A stretch of 64,000 bases of DNA from Liolophura sinensis (GCF_032854445.1 NC_088300.1:61850984-61914983); one strand, 5' to 3'. Positions 33,847 to 47,244 are shown, counted from the first letter of the stretch. A program made the numbers and translations. The notes: generated by a model from the sequence alone, not told the origin.

Positions 33847-36800
33847 ATGCCAGCTACACAATGGCATTTACCCTTCATCGTGGAGGTTCTTCTGCGGGTA
33901 ACCTTGTACATCCTCTTTAGGTATTCTCAATACATGTTACATTTACATTATTTATATTCTGCTTAAAGTACTGCTCCAATTTCGGTGAAAATTTGTATCC
34001 ATCTTCCCCATGATCTGCATAAATTTTGTGCTGTTTGCATCAGTGTTTTTAATACAGACTTTATACTTCCCCTGAGGCTTTTCCATGAAATTTTTGTTTC
34101 ATATGACATATACTTAGTCTTTCTTAATTTTTATAGCAATCAATTAAATATTTATAAAGATGTCCACTGCAGGCACATGTAATTAATATAATTACACTTT
34201 TACATATATATATATGTAGCCAAAAGGTCATGCTGAGGACACTTGTCAAGGCACGTACCTGTTTGATGGTCTGATGTTGCAGCTAAAGGCAAATGTTTCA
34301 GATTTCAAATGTATGCATTTCAGGTTAATTAGGAATATCATAGAAGTTAAAAAAAAAAAAAAATGGTCTTATTTTTCATTTACTGCCTTTGTGGCTACAT
34401 ATATTGCCATTATATTATCCTGTGAGAAGTAAAATTATGGCAGTGTCAGTATGAGGGCAATTGAAAATGGCACGGCATTAAATGCAGAATTCTTGAGAAC
34501 AAAGCTATAGCTGTCATTCCAAAAAAATGCAGAAAGTTAAAAACTTTCTCTTTTCATCCATTTATTCCTTCAGGGTGACAGATGATGCTGAACCATTTCA
34601 CAGGAAGATTCAGCCTGAGGAAATGTGGCTGTACAAAAACCCCAGAACTGACAGTTATGTTCCCACTCGTCTTCTCTGGGTAAGTTAAAGGATGTATGAA
34701 ATGGAGCTCTAAAATGTAGATTATGGATCTGAGGAAGATGAAGAAAGCTTGCCCAAAAATTTTCTTTAGAAATTTCGGTTTGGGGGCATATTTTATATAT
34801 TTAGTTTAATTATTTTATATTAATCTCTTAATGTCACCAATGGTTGGAAATGTTCAGAAATACCATCATCAGTGAAATTAAATGGGAAGACAAGACCAGC
34901 TTAGCTACCCCTCATTCGGACTCAATGCTCACAGGGCTGTGTTGACAGCTAACATTGTTGACAGCTAGCATTGTTGACATCTTGAATACAGCTTTTTTTG
35001 GATATTATGTTATGGCACATCCAAAACTGCATATGATGTATTCTTTATACACATCTAGAAGCCCCTTTGTGTATTTTCTGTTCTAGTTTTCCTTTTTTCA
35101 TTTTGTCTAAAAGTTAAAGAAATAATAATTGTGTTTGAAAGGCAAAATGTATCTAAAAAGGCTTTAGCTTTTCACTTTTATATGCCCCTGCCATTAGGCA
35201 GAGTGTATTATGTTATAGAGATTTTGTCCGTCTGTCTGTCCGTCCGTTTTCGTGTCCGCTTCGAATTTTTTTCCACAGAGAGTTTTACATTTTGGTGGAT
35301 ACACAGATACGACACCACTCACATTTGTTCATTTCCACCGTTGTTATGATTACCAGATTGCCAGTTTCCCTATATATACTGAATAGATAGATATGTTTTC
35401 GTGTCCGGGCTATGACTCCAACTGTTTTCTGAGTAGAGTTTTAATTTTTGGTGGATACATAGATACACAGATGATGATGTGTCCCGACTTACATTTGTCC
35501 ATTTTTGCAGGGGTCATGGTAACCAGATAGCCATTTTCCTTGTATAGACTAGATATATGGAAATGATTTCATGTCCGGGCTACAACTCCAACTGTGTTCT
35601 GCATAAAGTTTTCATTTGTGGTGGACATATTTGTCCACTTGCACAGTTGTCATGGTAACCACATACCTATCATCAAGGTTCCCCTCAGGGGTTGTACTCA
35701 CCACAATGCTACTGGTATTCTTTTATACATTTTAAACAGATGTATTTGTTGGGACATATGTTGTGTTCACCTAAACTCTGGTTTTCATTTCAGACATTTG
35801 TGTTTGGCTGCCCTGCTCTTGTTATAGGCGTATTCTACCTGATAAGAAGAGATATAAAAGATGTTATACAAGCAACTTTAGGTGAGATTAGCTTTTTTCA
35901 CCCAAAGCAGTATATTGCATTTCAGCAAATGCATATTTGGAGTATCTTACTTTTTATGTAACCAGGAATAAACGGCATGTTTGTATATGCAACCATGTAA
36001 CCTTGGGGTATTTAATGATGTATAAACATTTAGGCCAAGGGTAAACTGCATGTTGTTTATATATGCAACCATGTGTTAACTCTACATGTAACCTTGACAT
36101 ATTTAATGATGTATAAACATTTAGGCCAAGGGTAAACTGCATTCACATGTACGTGTATCTCAACAGTAAAGTGCAGAAGTTTTTGGAGGTTCTTCAATTG
36201 TAGGGTAATTGGTTGTATCTGCAAGTTTTGCACTGTTTTGTTACAGTACTGTTGGTCTCTGTAAATTCCTGAAATCTGGGGGGTAAATCACAGTAGTTTT
36301 ACATTTGTGACCACTGTGCCCGTATAGAATCTGGATCAGATTGAGGAATTGCTAGGCTTGCATTGTTTTGATATCCAGCTTGGACTCTGCTGCTTTATGC
36401 AATGGTTTCACCCAAGCTCTGCCTGTCTTTCTCTGTGGCTTACACTTTTGCATGTGTCACACCTGTTCCTGGCAAGTGTAACACATGTTCTTGTCATGTC
36501 ACATATGTTGTCGTCATGTCACACCTGTTCCTGATGGTACCACATGTCACACCTGTTTCTACCACATGTTATACCTGCTCCTGTCACACAACACATTTGT
36601 TCATGTGACACACCTGTTTGTGACAAGTGAAGCACCCATGGCAGGCAGTTGACATCTGTTTGTGCAACAAGCTTGTGGGTGACAGGTGGCACAGCTTTTG
36701 GTTACATGTGACACATGCATTTGTGGCATGTGACACACCTGTTTGTGGTATTGGACAAGGTCGGTCAGCTACCTGCAGACGGCCTCCTCCCACCATAACG

Positions 36801-39528
36801 CTCTCCGCCATCGTGTATGTGTAATGTTCTTGAGAACGACATAAAACACCAATCCAATAAATAAATCAATAATCCTTCTGTGTTTGATATCTTGCAGGTG
36901 TGACATTATCAATATGGCTGACTGGTACAGTCACAAATTGTATAAAGCTGGGAGCAGGCAGGTGAGTGCTGCAATTAACTGCCCATCTCCTTAGAAACTA
37001 ATTAAAAACCCAAATTGTATTAATGATTTCATGCTGGCTAAGAAGATAGAAGATGATTTAGGTGAATGATCAGCTGTGGCTTTAAAAAAAAAAAAAAGAG
37101 TTTCATTATCTGTATAGAGCATACCAATAGCCTGTGACCATTCAGGTTGTGTATTCTAATCCAGCAACCACTGGCACTGTCAAAGTTTTTTGTCAGGCAT
37201 CTGTTCAAGTGAAGCTATCTCCCCTGAATCTAAGCCCAGTTTCCTCCACCAAAAAACTTTGGCTGTGCATAAAAACAAATGTTATTCAGTAGGATGTAAA
37301 CACATGCAAATGTACATTGTTGAGCGTGTCTTGCAATCATTGAATATTCATAAGGATATATGAATATTCATAGGATCAAAGCGTATTTTGTACTTCCATG
37401 TGACTCTGTGAAGGGATTTCATTTCTGAAATATGTCACCTTTACTGTTGTTTAACCAGGCCCCGTCCAGACTTTTTCTACCGCTGCTTCCCAGATGGACA
37501 TTATGTAGAGGAAATGAAATGCACAGGTTCCCCAGATGCCATACGGGATGGCATGAAGAGTTTTCCCAGTGGGCACTCATCATGTGAGTTCTCATTAGGA
37601 GTGGATGCCTTATGGAATATGAGGAATACTGAATTGTTCTAAAACTTGGTCCTAAAAGCAGAGTTTGAGGCAAATAAAGGTCATAAAATGTATGTTTTTT
37701 TACTTTCCCAGTAGGAGATCAGTTTTGCCCACACATATTTCCCAGTAGGAGATCAGTATGGTTATGAATATGCACCTATGTCCATAGAAGGGGCCTCCGT
37801 GGCTGAGTTGGTTAGCAGGCTAGCGCAGTGTAATGACCCAGAAGCCTCTCACCAATGCGGTCGCTGTGAGTTAAAGCCCATCTCATGATGGCTTCCTCTC
37901 TGGTCGTACGTGGGAAGGTCTGCAGAAACCTGCGGATCGTTGTGCGTTTCCCCTGGGTTTCCTCCCACCATAATGCTGGCCGCCTTCGTATATGTGAAAT
38001 ATATGAGTATCTTGAGTACAGCGTAAAACACCAATCAAATAAATGAATAAATAAATAAATATCTCCATAGAAACAAAAAAGAAGACCTGAACACTCCATT
38101 TGTAACATGCATCATTGTTTTTATGTTGACTCTTTTGTGTACAGTGACAGTGACAGCTGGGTGGGATCAAATTTGAAAATAATGATTAAATGATTTAGCA
38201 CCTTGAATTTTGTGGCATTAAAACCATTTTGCCCAAGAGAAACTGCATAGGAAATAAGGAGGAGACAACTCAAAGGCAAGAAATCTGAACTTCTGTGATT
38301 TTTTCAAACTTGTCACAAATTCTTTATTGTTTCCATGAATGGCCCATTTTCCTTACCCTTGGTGTTAGAGGGAGTCTGTCCTGGTTTTATATGATCTGGC
38401 AGTATTCCTTATGCCTGTGCATTTCTTATGTCTAAAATGCTGTTGTGTGTTTTCTGTGTTCCAGTATCATTCTCTAGTCTGATGTACACGTTCCTGTACC
38501 TGGCAGGGAAGTTGCACTGCTTCACTTGGCGGGGACGGGGTCAGTCCTGGAGGCTTTGCCTCTCCCTGGCGCCTCTGCTCATCGCCACTATGATAGCTGT
38601 GTCTCGCACAGCAGACTATCATCATCACTGGCAAGGTACATGCACCGCAAAGTCCTCCTTAATGAAAATATCTCCCTTAATTCCCATATTTATCCTCTTT
38701 TTCTACTGAGAAATCTTATCAGAGGGAAATTGCTATTTTAATAGAAGTTATTCATCACTGCCATTGTGATGAGTGCACTATAAACCATATGTAAGTATAC
38801 CATACCTGCCTGTTCACATCTGTATTTCTATGAGAATCTACAGTATATTTAATACATGTAGAAAAACAAAGGCAAATTTGCAATAGCTGCAACATCCCCG
38901 CAAAATGTTGTATGTCCTCCTGCATACAAGCCCATTTTTTTGTGTGAAGCTGCTTGTGATGGCTAAAAGTAAATTGTTTGAAAAACGTTTGTAGTAACAA
39001 TATTTTTAAAGAGGTCATTCTTGTTCTTGTTCGTATCAATTTACTGGTGTAGAATGTAAAATGATATTAGAATGTGAACGTGTACATATAGCACATATTG
39101 TGTTTCAGTAAAATATTACCTGTGGATGGTGGTATATCTCCCCTGGGCTCGACATAGTTTCCTCCCATCATAATGCTGGCAGCCGTCGTTTTAGTGAAAT
39201 ATTCTTTAGTATGGTGTAAAACACCAGCCAAGTAAGTAAATATAATCTGGGTAAAAATGCATGAATATTCATAAAAATCTTTTCTGTTCCAGATGTACTC
39301 ATTGGCTCGTTGTTGGGGATCTGTATAGCCTACCTGTGTTACCACCAGTTCTATCCTGCTATCAACAAGAACAACTCTCACTTGGCCTATGTGCAGATAA
39401 CGCCTGCACTGGACAAGATAAAGCCAGCGACAGAAGTTATCCCTTCTGGAGAGCTATCTCCCCCTGCTGTATCTCCCCCTATTCAATCTACACTCATTGA
39501 CTTCAGCTCAGGTCTGAAGCATGTATGA
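33847..39528 (+). CDS. Phospholipid phosphatase, PLPP4/PLPP5 type (complete)
   Basis: Coding exons are 33847-33920, 34574-34679, 35794-35881, 36898-36961, 37459-37583, 38465-38635 and 39293-39528; the sum is 864 nt, or 287 residues, with all phases consistent. This PAP2 superfamily member dephosphorylates lipid phosphates such as phosphatidic acid and diacylglycerol pyrophosphate in cell membranes. The three PAP2 signatures are intact: KLGAGRPRP, FPSGHS and [12 protein letters not shown], with the nucleophilic His in the last. Subfamily marks are [26 protein letters not shown] and LAGKLHCF. About six hydrophobic segments are expected; the first follows [10 protein letters not shown]. The tail after the last membrane segment is Pro/Ser-rich and longer than in the human homologues (about 265-271 residues). 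The ATG is chosen because it aligns with the family N-terminus and has A at -3. It is divergent from the ankyrin gene. Confidence 0.95.
35180..35690. repeat. About 180-bp repeat unit, three diverged copies
   Basis: Each copy contains tcgtgtccgg(gc), an agttttNatttNtggtggat phrase, an acatttgtccattt-like phrase, and catggtaaccaga followed by a ccNttttcc-like phrase. The head carries ccgtctgtctgtccgtccg. It fills the phosphatase intron before exon 35794 and looks like a dispersed invertebrate repeat locally amplified. Confidence 0.75.
35985..36142. repeat. Tandem duplication of about 80 bp
   Basis: The phrase tttaatgatgtataaacatt followed by taggccaagggtaaactgca occurs twice, each time after gcaaccatgt and taacctt. 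Confidence 0.9.
36430..36755. repeat. Degenerate short tandem repeat of acacctgtt type
   Basis: Variants of catgtcacacctgttcctg recur more than ten times in the phosphatase intron before exon 36898. Spacing is irregular, about 20-27 bp. Confidence 0.75.
36775..36870 (+). mobile_element. 3' fragment of the tRNA-derived SINE
   Basis: It includes tcctcccaccataacgctct, gtgtaatgttcttgagaacg and an accaatccaataaataaat tail. It ends 27 bp before a phosphatase exon. Confidence 0.82.
37789..38061 (+). mobile_element. Full-length tRNA-derived SINE in a phosphatase intron
   Basis: Head ggggcctccgtggctgagtt, body with acgtgggaaggtctgcag and cctcccaccataatgctggc, and tail caatcaaataaatgaataaa. It lies between phosphatase exons 37459-37583 and 38465-38635. 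Confidence 0.94.
39114..39243 (+). mobile_element. 3' fragment of the tRNA-derived SINE
   Basis: Body acctgtggatggtggtatat to tcctcccatcataatgctgg, then a degraded tail. It lies 50 bp before the last phosphatase exon. Confidence 0.85.
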
Positions 39529-42500
39529 CTGGTTTTCCTTGGGATGGGCTAATGAAAAATCAACTGGTGCTTTTTTAACGTCAATTTTGTCACCTTTTTA
39601 ATTTCCTCTCAGCTCCTAGTGCTGTGCTTCATTCTACGCCATTAGGGTTGGATTATAATTTCCATGAATTTTAAAATGTGACTGTAAATACATGTACATG
39701 ACTAACATGTTCATTTTTCCTGTTTCTGGGATTGATATTGATCGTAGAAAGGTGTTTTGAGATTGTTCTGAACATATAGGATAATTTCCTACTGGGAGGA
39801 TGTAAGTATCAGCAGCAAAGTAATATTTTATGACCATTAATTAACTATGGAAATGCACTTTTGTGGGTGAAATTTTATGTCATTTACCTTATATTTTTAT
39901 ACAGTGTATGTGACATAAAATTTTGTCCATGATTAAATTGCTGGTTTTTCCCAATTCTGAGATTTTTGTTGATCTTGAGGGGGTTTTTTGTTTTGTTTTT
40001 TGAAGGTAAGATGGTGTCCTGCCAGAGAACTTGTTCAGTACTAAAAACAATATTACATGACCTTTACTTGGTTCCAAAATATCACTTTAGTGGATGAATT
40101 TTAAGGCCAAACACAGAGATATTAGTAGATGTATTAGTAGAAGTAGATGTGCTGATTGTTGTCAGCCAAACTTGTTACTTTATATTCAGCAGCCAATTGG
40201 ACATTTTGAAATATAAATATGGAAGGTCAGAGTAGGTTTCAGTGAAACCATGGGAACATGAAAGAAGGGAAGTTTTTGTGATAAGACAAAGAAGTCAAAA
40301 GAGACATCTACCTCATTTTCTTTGTTGTTTTTGGGATTTTTTTTTTTTTTTTGCTTTTGGTTGGAAGAGGGACTTCACTTTCTTGAATCTCAAGAGCTTG
40401 AAGCCCATCAGTTTGCTAGTAAGCTTCGGTGAATTTACTAAACTGTTATTTTAACGATTATTTAACGATTTTTGTTAAAACCCATTTTCACACTGTCAAA
40501 CAGTTGTGACTGAAAGGATGTGGTGCTCATACCTTGAGATTATGTAGACCTAATAACCACATACATGTAATATATTCCAACATCGTAAATATTAAAGTCT
40601 TGATTTTCATGCAGTAATACTGAATTACATGTACCTTCTTTCGCCTGAAGTTAGGCCTGTAAAAACGCATATTTAGAAGTCCATAAATGCATTTAAATGA
40701 TATTTTAGATGCCAACACTTAATTATCTCTGATAAAAAAGTAATCACAAAAAATCTCCAGGCGGATGAAACCTTGAAGCAAAATGTATCACTAAGTATGC
40801 TGAATTTAGGTGAAATACTGTAAAAGTCCACTTCCTGTCACTAAGCAACGGGTTTGTTGCTGATTATTGCTCATCATGTGTCTCAGAAACACTAAACTAT
40901 CAGCATTATTTAAAAAAAAGTCAATTCTAAATAGAATAAATGGAGGTTAATAGAACTAAATTTTACCTGCTTTATATTATGTACTGAGGGCTAAAATATG
41001 GAGATTTATCATTTTTTATTCCATTTCTAAATATCATTAACAGATAGATAATATAAATGATGAATAATTTTTACAAGTACCGCTGTTTTCTGTGTGGAAA
41101 TACTAGGGTGACCAGTCTGTTTTCACTAGGATCATTCTAATAAGTTTTAATGGTTTTTCGGTGGTCAATATAATGCGAAAACCGTTTGGAAAATACGGTC
41201 TCCAAAATCCAGTATTTCTGGTGCTTGCGGCTACCTTTGATTTAAGGCACATTATTTTTGGCCTTATGTACACTTTAACTTTGTGTGCTTTGAATCATAG
41301 CTAGGGATACCCTTGTATGCCATGATAGTGAATCAATGTTTGTACTGAACCCACTGTTCTGTAAGCTACGGATACCCTAACAACTGCATGATTATATTTT
41401 GGTACTTGGCCATGTGTCTCTTTGCACGTAGCCTACGTGGAGCTTTGAACGTTGCTTCTATGGAATGTATTTCAAGAACCAATGAATCAAATTCAGCAAT
41501 GTGGAACCTTTTCGGCCTAAAGTAACTCCAGTTCATTGTTCATTCCTGCTTTAGCGGTGGTCATTTGTGGGCGTACTGGTAAGTGAACAGTGGTCAATTC
41601 GGCTTGGGCCCAAGTCTCCACTGCGCGGGAAAAGGTCTGTCATTGTGCGTGACATTACGTGGGCCTTTACAGTTGATGTCTCCGTCGGTTCGTGGCGTGC
41701 TGTCTTGGCCGTTTTGGCTAGACAATTGCGTCTGTCTTCACGGTATCTTCAGAAAATCGAACCTCAGTTAACCATACACAACCATACTCTTAATGAGTGG
41801 GGACATATAGCGATCGCTTTTTCCATCCATCCGTCCCGCTCAAATTTATGCGTATCATATCTCGCGAATCATTACAGGCATAGGATTCTCAATGTCGTAT
41901 GAAGTGTGCAAAATGTACCTTTCCCCCATTTTCATCTGTTTTAGGAGTTGTCTACCCTTGTGCATATTTTCCAGTCCATTGATTAGCTAATTTATGCTGG
42001 ACAAACTTTGCCTATTATATGGGACATAACTTTGGTATCAGATGGCATGTGTTTCGTAAAATCATGCCAATTGTGCAAGATAACCAGAGGTCTCTTCGTA
42101 ATATCTTTTCACGTTTTGATTTTTGTTGTAGTTGTTTGCACCTGCCCGCCCGAGAGAATATCGGGTATGATACAGCATAGGCCTTCATGTAGGCTGCTCA
42201 AACTTACATAGGACCCTCTGTGGCAAACCACTCGTCTGCTGATTGCTGTAGCCTTCCACCAAATCCACGCTGTATTCTCTCTGGCTTTAAGTGGGTAAGC
42301 CTGTCTCAGTCAAACTTCATGAGGAGGGCGAGTTCCCTCCATGCAGGCTTTGTCATGCTTCCTGTCACCGTAATTCACTGGCTGCTGTCATAATAACTGA
42401 AGTCCCGCTAGGTACCCAACCAACCACCCAAACATGCAGATATGACAGACAGATACGTGTGTATGATCTTAAGTGGACTATATGGTGTCTATGTGTAGGA

Positions 42501-43084
42501 ATCTTGAACTCACACAGAGTATGGAAAGTCAACTGAAGTGATAAAAATGTGTCACTGTATGGCATTTCTTCTCCGTTTGTTCGTCTTATTAAACCCAGGC
42601 CTCTTTGAAGTATGCCTTTTTTATTTTGTTTCATTTTATGCAAGCTGTGTATTTACAAACAAGTACATTCAATCTCTGAAAAATATATTATTACTGTGCA
42701 CTGGCTGATTGTGCTGTGTTTATTTTTTTCTGGAGGGGATTGAGGGACATACACCGTTGCAATCTCTGATTGCTGTCTTGTTTTTGTTTCTTTGAGTTAC
42801 ATGCAGAAATTGGTGAGGATGTGATCTAGACAAGATGGGGGGTTTTGTGGATAACAAATTTATGGTTTATTAACACTTTTCGTTGTTGACCCTATAACAT
42901 TGTTATCAATTTTGTAATAATCCTTGCAAATTATCGCCTAGCAAATTTTAGTCACGAGATTACTTATAGATATATATGGACTTCAAGGGCAACATCAGCC
43001 TTCCTATTAGTTCATATCTGTAAGCGTGAATTTTAGTGTTACAACAAGAAGTCGTTAGCAGTATGTAGGTCATTTTAGCACACA
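39529..43084. other. Phosphatase 3' flank and intergenic DNA
   Basis: No supported coding exon is visible. It holds the unmarked 3' UTR of the phosphatase, AT-rich sequence and a degraded SINE around 42,205-42,410 (ctctctggctttaagtgggt and tcaccgtaattcactggctg phrases). A gtaagtg donor at 41,580 after ggcgtact could end a non-coding first exon of the gene at 43085; that is a guess. Confidence 0.4.
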
Positions 43085-44281
43085 ATGACCGCAGTACAGA
43101 ATACATGGAGGCATGTTTGGGTTTTGTGTTCTCTTGTAGCTGTGGTGGCCAGTGCCTCCATACAGGCTATATATCTGTCTAACACTGTATGGATGGGGGG
43201 AACTATGTGCTATCTGCCTGCTCGACCATACGTACAGACAGGTGCGTCAAAAGGCTGGAGTCTTGTTAGTTTTGTGTATTTGCTTCTTTATTTGAGTGAC
43301 AGCAAGAACTTCAAAACAGCTTATATTGGGAAATATGCTTAACTTGCTGCCATGAGATTTTTTTTTAATTAAAATACTTATATTAGCTATTAACCGGTCG
43401 TTGTGTGGGAATAAAATTGTGTTATATTTAGATATTTTAGCCGACGTTCTTTGTTATATGTACAGCAAAATGCATGTACGCCTATAAATATGTATTTAAC
43501 ATGCATGTTTGTGCTGTCAACCGAAGCTTAATGCAAGTGATGTATATCTGTGTGAGCACTTTGGTAAGATATACTGAAAAGCTTACAAAATAAAGCAAGG
43601 CTATGACACATCTCTATAGCTTTTATTAACACTCTAGACTTTATGTGTTTGTTTCGTGTGTATGTATTTATTTATTTATATGATTGGTGTTTTACGCCGT
43701 ACTCAAAAATATTTCACTTATACGACGGCGGCCAGCATTATGGTGGGTGGAAACCGGGCAGAGCCCGGGGGAAACCCGCAACCATCCGCAGGTTGCTGGC
43801 AGACCTTCCCACGTACCGTGTGTATGTAGATATATATACACGAATGTACCTCTCTCACACGGCCTACTCGATACACATGGGATAACGTACTGATAGGCTT
43901 ACATAGTAGTTAATCAATATTTACAGAATAATAATTTCACTTTTATCTTGCAATTAAAATAGAGATTAGTTTTGTCTCAGCCATAAGCCATTATTGTTCC
44001 TGGCATTATTCATGGTGTTCGTCTATAGCAGGTGTTTGTTTAATAGAGGGTTAATGTCTTCTATAGTATTAAGCCAGAACCATTGCGGAGGTTTCTTTGA
44101 TTTTTACACTGGATGCTGCATGTACTCTCAAGATATCAGCCCGAATAGTACATGTTCATGCATGGACATGTATGCTTTTAAGCACACATCCTGTGACATA
44201 AATCATGGAACAAACTGGGAAAAGGCCTATATATACTTATCCTTGGGCTACATTGGTCTACTTTCTGTAACCCGTATTAAG
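43085..44281 (+). CDS. Unrecognised membrane protein with cysteine-rich loop (partial model)
   Basis: Two exons fit in phase: 43085-43241 (ATG to donor gtgcgt) and 44067-44281 (acceptor ttctatag, donor gtgagg), giving 124 codons. Residues about 9-31 form a hydrophobic segment (VWVLCSLVAVVASASIQAIY). A loop follows with cysteines in MCYLPARP, NHCGGFF, TGCCMY, TCSCMD and SCDIN. A second hydrophobic stretch then begins (AYIYLSLGYIGLLSV). This looks like a small multi-pass or type II surface protein with a disulphide-bonded ectodomain. I do not recognise the family. If the last donor is not used, the frame stops at 44315-44317, 11 codons further on. I found no convincing later exons before 48.8 kb. 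A tttag acceptor just upstream of the ATG suggests a 5' UTR intron. Confidence 0.5.
43665..43819 (-). mobile_element. Inverted SINE fragment in the membrane-protein intron
   Basis: Starts atttatttatttatatgatt ggtg, continues through gccgtactcaaaaatatttc and ggaaaccgggcagagcccgg, and breaks off in cttcccacgtacc. It is very well preserved. Confidence 0.93.
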
Positions 44282-44584
44282 GTGAGGCCTATATATGCCT
44301 TTCTCTCATTAGCATGATAATTGCCCTTGGGTTTTGTCCACGTGCTAACCCATCTGTGCTATGTATCGCTGTCTCTGTGCCCATATATAAGGACGTGAAA
44401 CGAAATAGCTGATGGCATCAATTGTGTGTACACTGATTTACCCTTGGGTTAAATGCAGTGAGCTGTAGGCAAGAAACTTGACTGAAAATGACTGAATGAC
44501 TTAATGACTGAAATATTACTTTAGAACTTGAGCATACAGTCAGATGTTAATTCATTAGTGTTGAAACTGTGATGCATCAGATGG

Positions 44585-44800
44585 TTATGGCGCAGGCTTA
44601 CTGCAACTGTCAGGCTCTAACTTGGCCAGTGTGGTTGTGTGTTTGTATCCAGCTCACGCTCCTTAGACTTTGGCTTTAGGGCGAGAGATCTGCTGGTACA
44701 TGGCGATGGACGGTGCAAGGTTTAATCTGGGCACACCTGTTTCCTCAAATATTAGCATTCCTTAGCACGGCGTTAAATATCAATCAAAAAATGAAATAAA
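44585..44800 (+). mobile_element. Old, degraded SINE
   Basis: The tRNA-like half is hard to read, but gtatccagctcacgctcctt, gcacacctgtttcctc and a gcgttaaatatcaatcaaaa tail keep the family order. Confidence 0.5.
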
Positions 44801-46450
44801 TTGTTTGTGTAAAATGTCGAAAAATACTGGGAATAAGAGTATATTCAAACATGCGGTTACGAAAGAAGGATGTATTTACACATACACACACCGAGAAAAG
44901 TCAAAGCCGATACAAAGAGACAGATAAAAATACAATGTCCTGTTAAGAGGAACGTCCTTTTACACCTGGCTTTGAAAAAAAAAAATAGCGCTATTTCTGA
45001 AAAAAACATATTTATACCAGCATGTCGGGTATGAAGATAAGGGTGTTTGTGTTTCACAAAGTATAGGGAGGGATACTAACAATGTTAAATTTCTTTAATA
45101 TTTTTCCTATACACACAAATATATGAGGCAATGCCTTAATTATAGATTAAAGCATACCACGTGATGCATGAGTCTCCTCACAAATTCTATTTTACATGTA
45201 CACATCCGATCTAAATTAGTGAAAAATGAAATTCTCCGAAATATCTTGCCGGTTTGAATCTATATCAATTTGAAAAGCAGTGTGAGACGGCGGAAGGAGG
45301 TCGGAGAATGTATAGTCTCGCGAAGTTTGACAATGTCTGTGTTTAGATGAGCCGATCACTACAACAAGGGGACACAAAAGTAGGCTGTTGCAAGCAAAGC
45401 ATATTTTGGTGCATCACAAAATTTCCCGAGTTTTATCCCTTTTGGCTTGTAGACCTATTTTAATCTTGGATTGTGTAAACATCTGGACACAGGGCCATAC
45501 ATGAAGGAACAAAGGATCCCCAAAATCCAACTTGCCCTTCACTTGTTTTAATTCAAACATCCATCGTTGAAAATAAAGTGCCTTTGTGTTTCTTCATGGT
45601 CAGCAAATTCACGTATCGCAGGCACATGTAGGCCACTATAATTTTAATTTGGTGGCTGTTGGTAGCAATGGTTAGACATGCCGGTGTGCTTTACATTAAT
45701 AGATGTATTGCATTATTACAGTAATCATAACCCGAAATACATGTTATAGGTGTTTCCATCAAATTGACCGACACCATTTGATTTGTGAGGTGGCATATTT
45801 TTTTAATCCGGTCAGGTAGCGCTAGTGTGAAGCAGGACCTTGAGCCTTTGTTACGTCAAAAGTGGATTGCAGATCCAAGTCCACAATGATACAATGTATC
45901 AGTTTCTATTAATGCGTCGAACTGTCTTTTATGTGACGTCATCTTGATGAGCTGGGAAAGGAACATCTGACGGCAACAAAATGACTTCAAGGTCCTGCTG
46001 CTGGGTGTCTGACAGGTCTCCCGTTGTATTCCAAGGTTTTAGTGTGTATATATGACAGACCTATAAGGATGAAGGAACCTGTTGGGCTTTACTGTAAAAT
46101 CCCATCCTATGCGATGTATATGAAGTAAATTTATCTGTCACTATGAGTGACCAATACAAAACAGAACCAAAACTGTTTCAGAAACCATCACGTCACACAA
46201 GTTTCGCCTTACGTTCTCAGCAATGGTAGGCCTGTATAGTTTACACTCTAGAGGCATGGCCTTATGCGTTAGGATTTGTCACTGTATATATGTGTGATCA
46301 GAGTGGATGCTAAACAGCTGTCAAGTGAGGAATAAATAGGGCCTAGCTATTTATTCATTTGCTCAATACAACCATCGTCTAACTTTGGAATGAATGTTAC
46401 CGCCATGCACTACCTGCTTGTGGGTGCATTAGTTTGTTTGTATTTTACAT
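44801..46450. other. Non-coding stretch
   Basis: I see no supported exon, SINE or tandem repeat. Open frames are short and lack splice borders. Confidence 0.4.
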
Positions 46451-47244
46451 GAATGCCTTTGAACCTAATGTTATTTGCGAAATCTTATATACTGACTTTT
46501 TCTAAAATGACCCCACGGTTTCATTATAGGTGGGAGTTGCAGTGAGTTATATATAGAATACATGACACGTTTGGTGTTTCCTTAATGCCTTTGAACCTAA
46601 TTTTATCTGCAAAATCTTATATACTGACTTTTCCTAAAATGACCCCACGGGTTCATTATAGGTGCGAGTTGCAGAGAGTTATATATAGAATACATGACAC
46701 GTTTGGTGTTTCCTTAATGCCTTTGAACCTAATTTTATCTGCGAAATCTAATATACATACTTTTCCTAAAATGACCCCACGGGTTCATCAAAGGTGCCAG
46801 TGGCAGTGAGTTATATATAGAATACATGACACGCTTGGTGTTTCCTTAATGCCTTTGAACCTAATTTTATCTGCAAAATCTTATATACTGACTTTTCCTA
46901 AAATGACCCCACGGGTTCATTATAGGTGCGAGTTGCAGTGAGTTATATATAGAATACATGACACGTTTGGTGTTTCCTTAATGCCTTTTAACCTAATTTT
47001 ATCTGCGAAATCTAATATACTGACTTTTCCTAAAATGACGCCACGGGTTCATTATAGGTGCGAGTTGCAGTGAGTTATATATAGAATACATGAAACGTTT
47101 GGTGTTTCCTTAATGCCTTTGAACCTAATTTTATCTGCGAAATCTAATATACCTACTTTTCCTAAAATGACCCCACAGGTTCATCAAAGGTGCGAGTTGC
47201 AGTGAGTTATATATAAAATATATGGAACGTTTGGTGTTTACTTT
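46451..47244. repeat. 132-bp tandem repeat, six copies
   Basis: Copies start near 46,453, 46,585, 46,717, 46,849, 46,981 and 47,113. Each runs from tgcctttgaacctaatttta through aaaatgaccccacgggttca to ttatatatagaatacatgac. Copies are nearly identical in the middle and drift at the right edge (ttatatataaaatatatgga), so the array is young. Confidence 0.96.

Noticed and set aside
41567-41902. Plus-strand open frame of 111 codons
   Set aside because: No recognisable domain, start context or flanking exons; a gtaagtg donor-like site lies inside its first codons.
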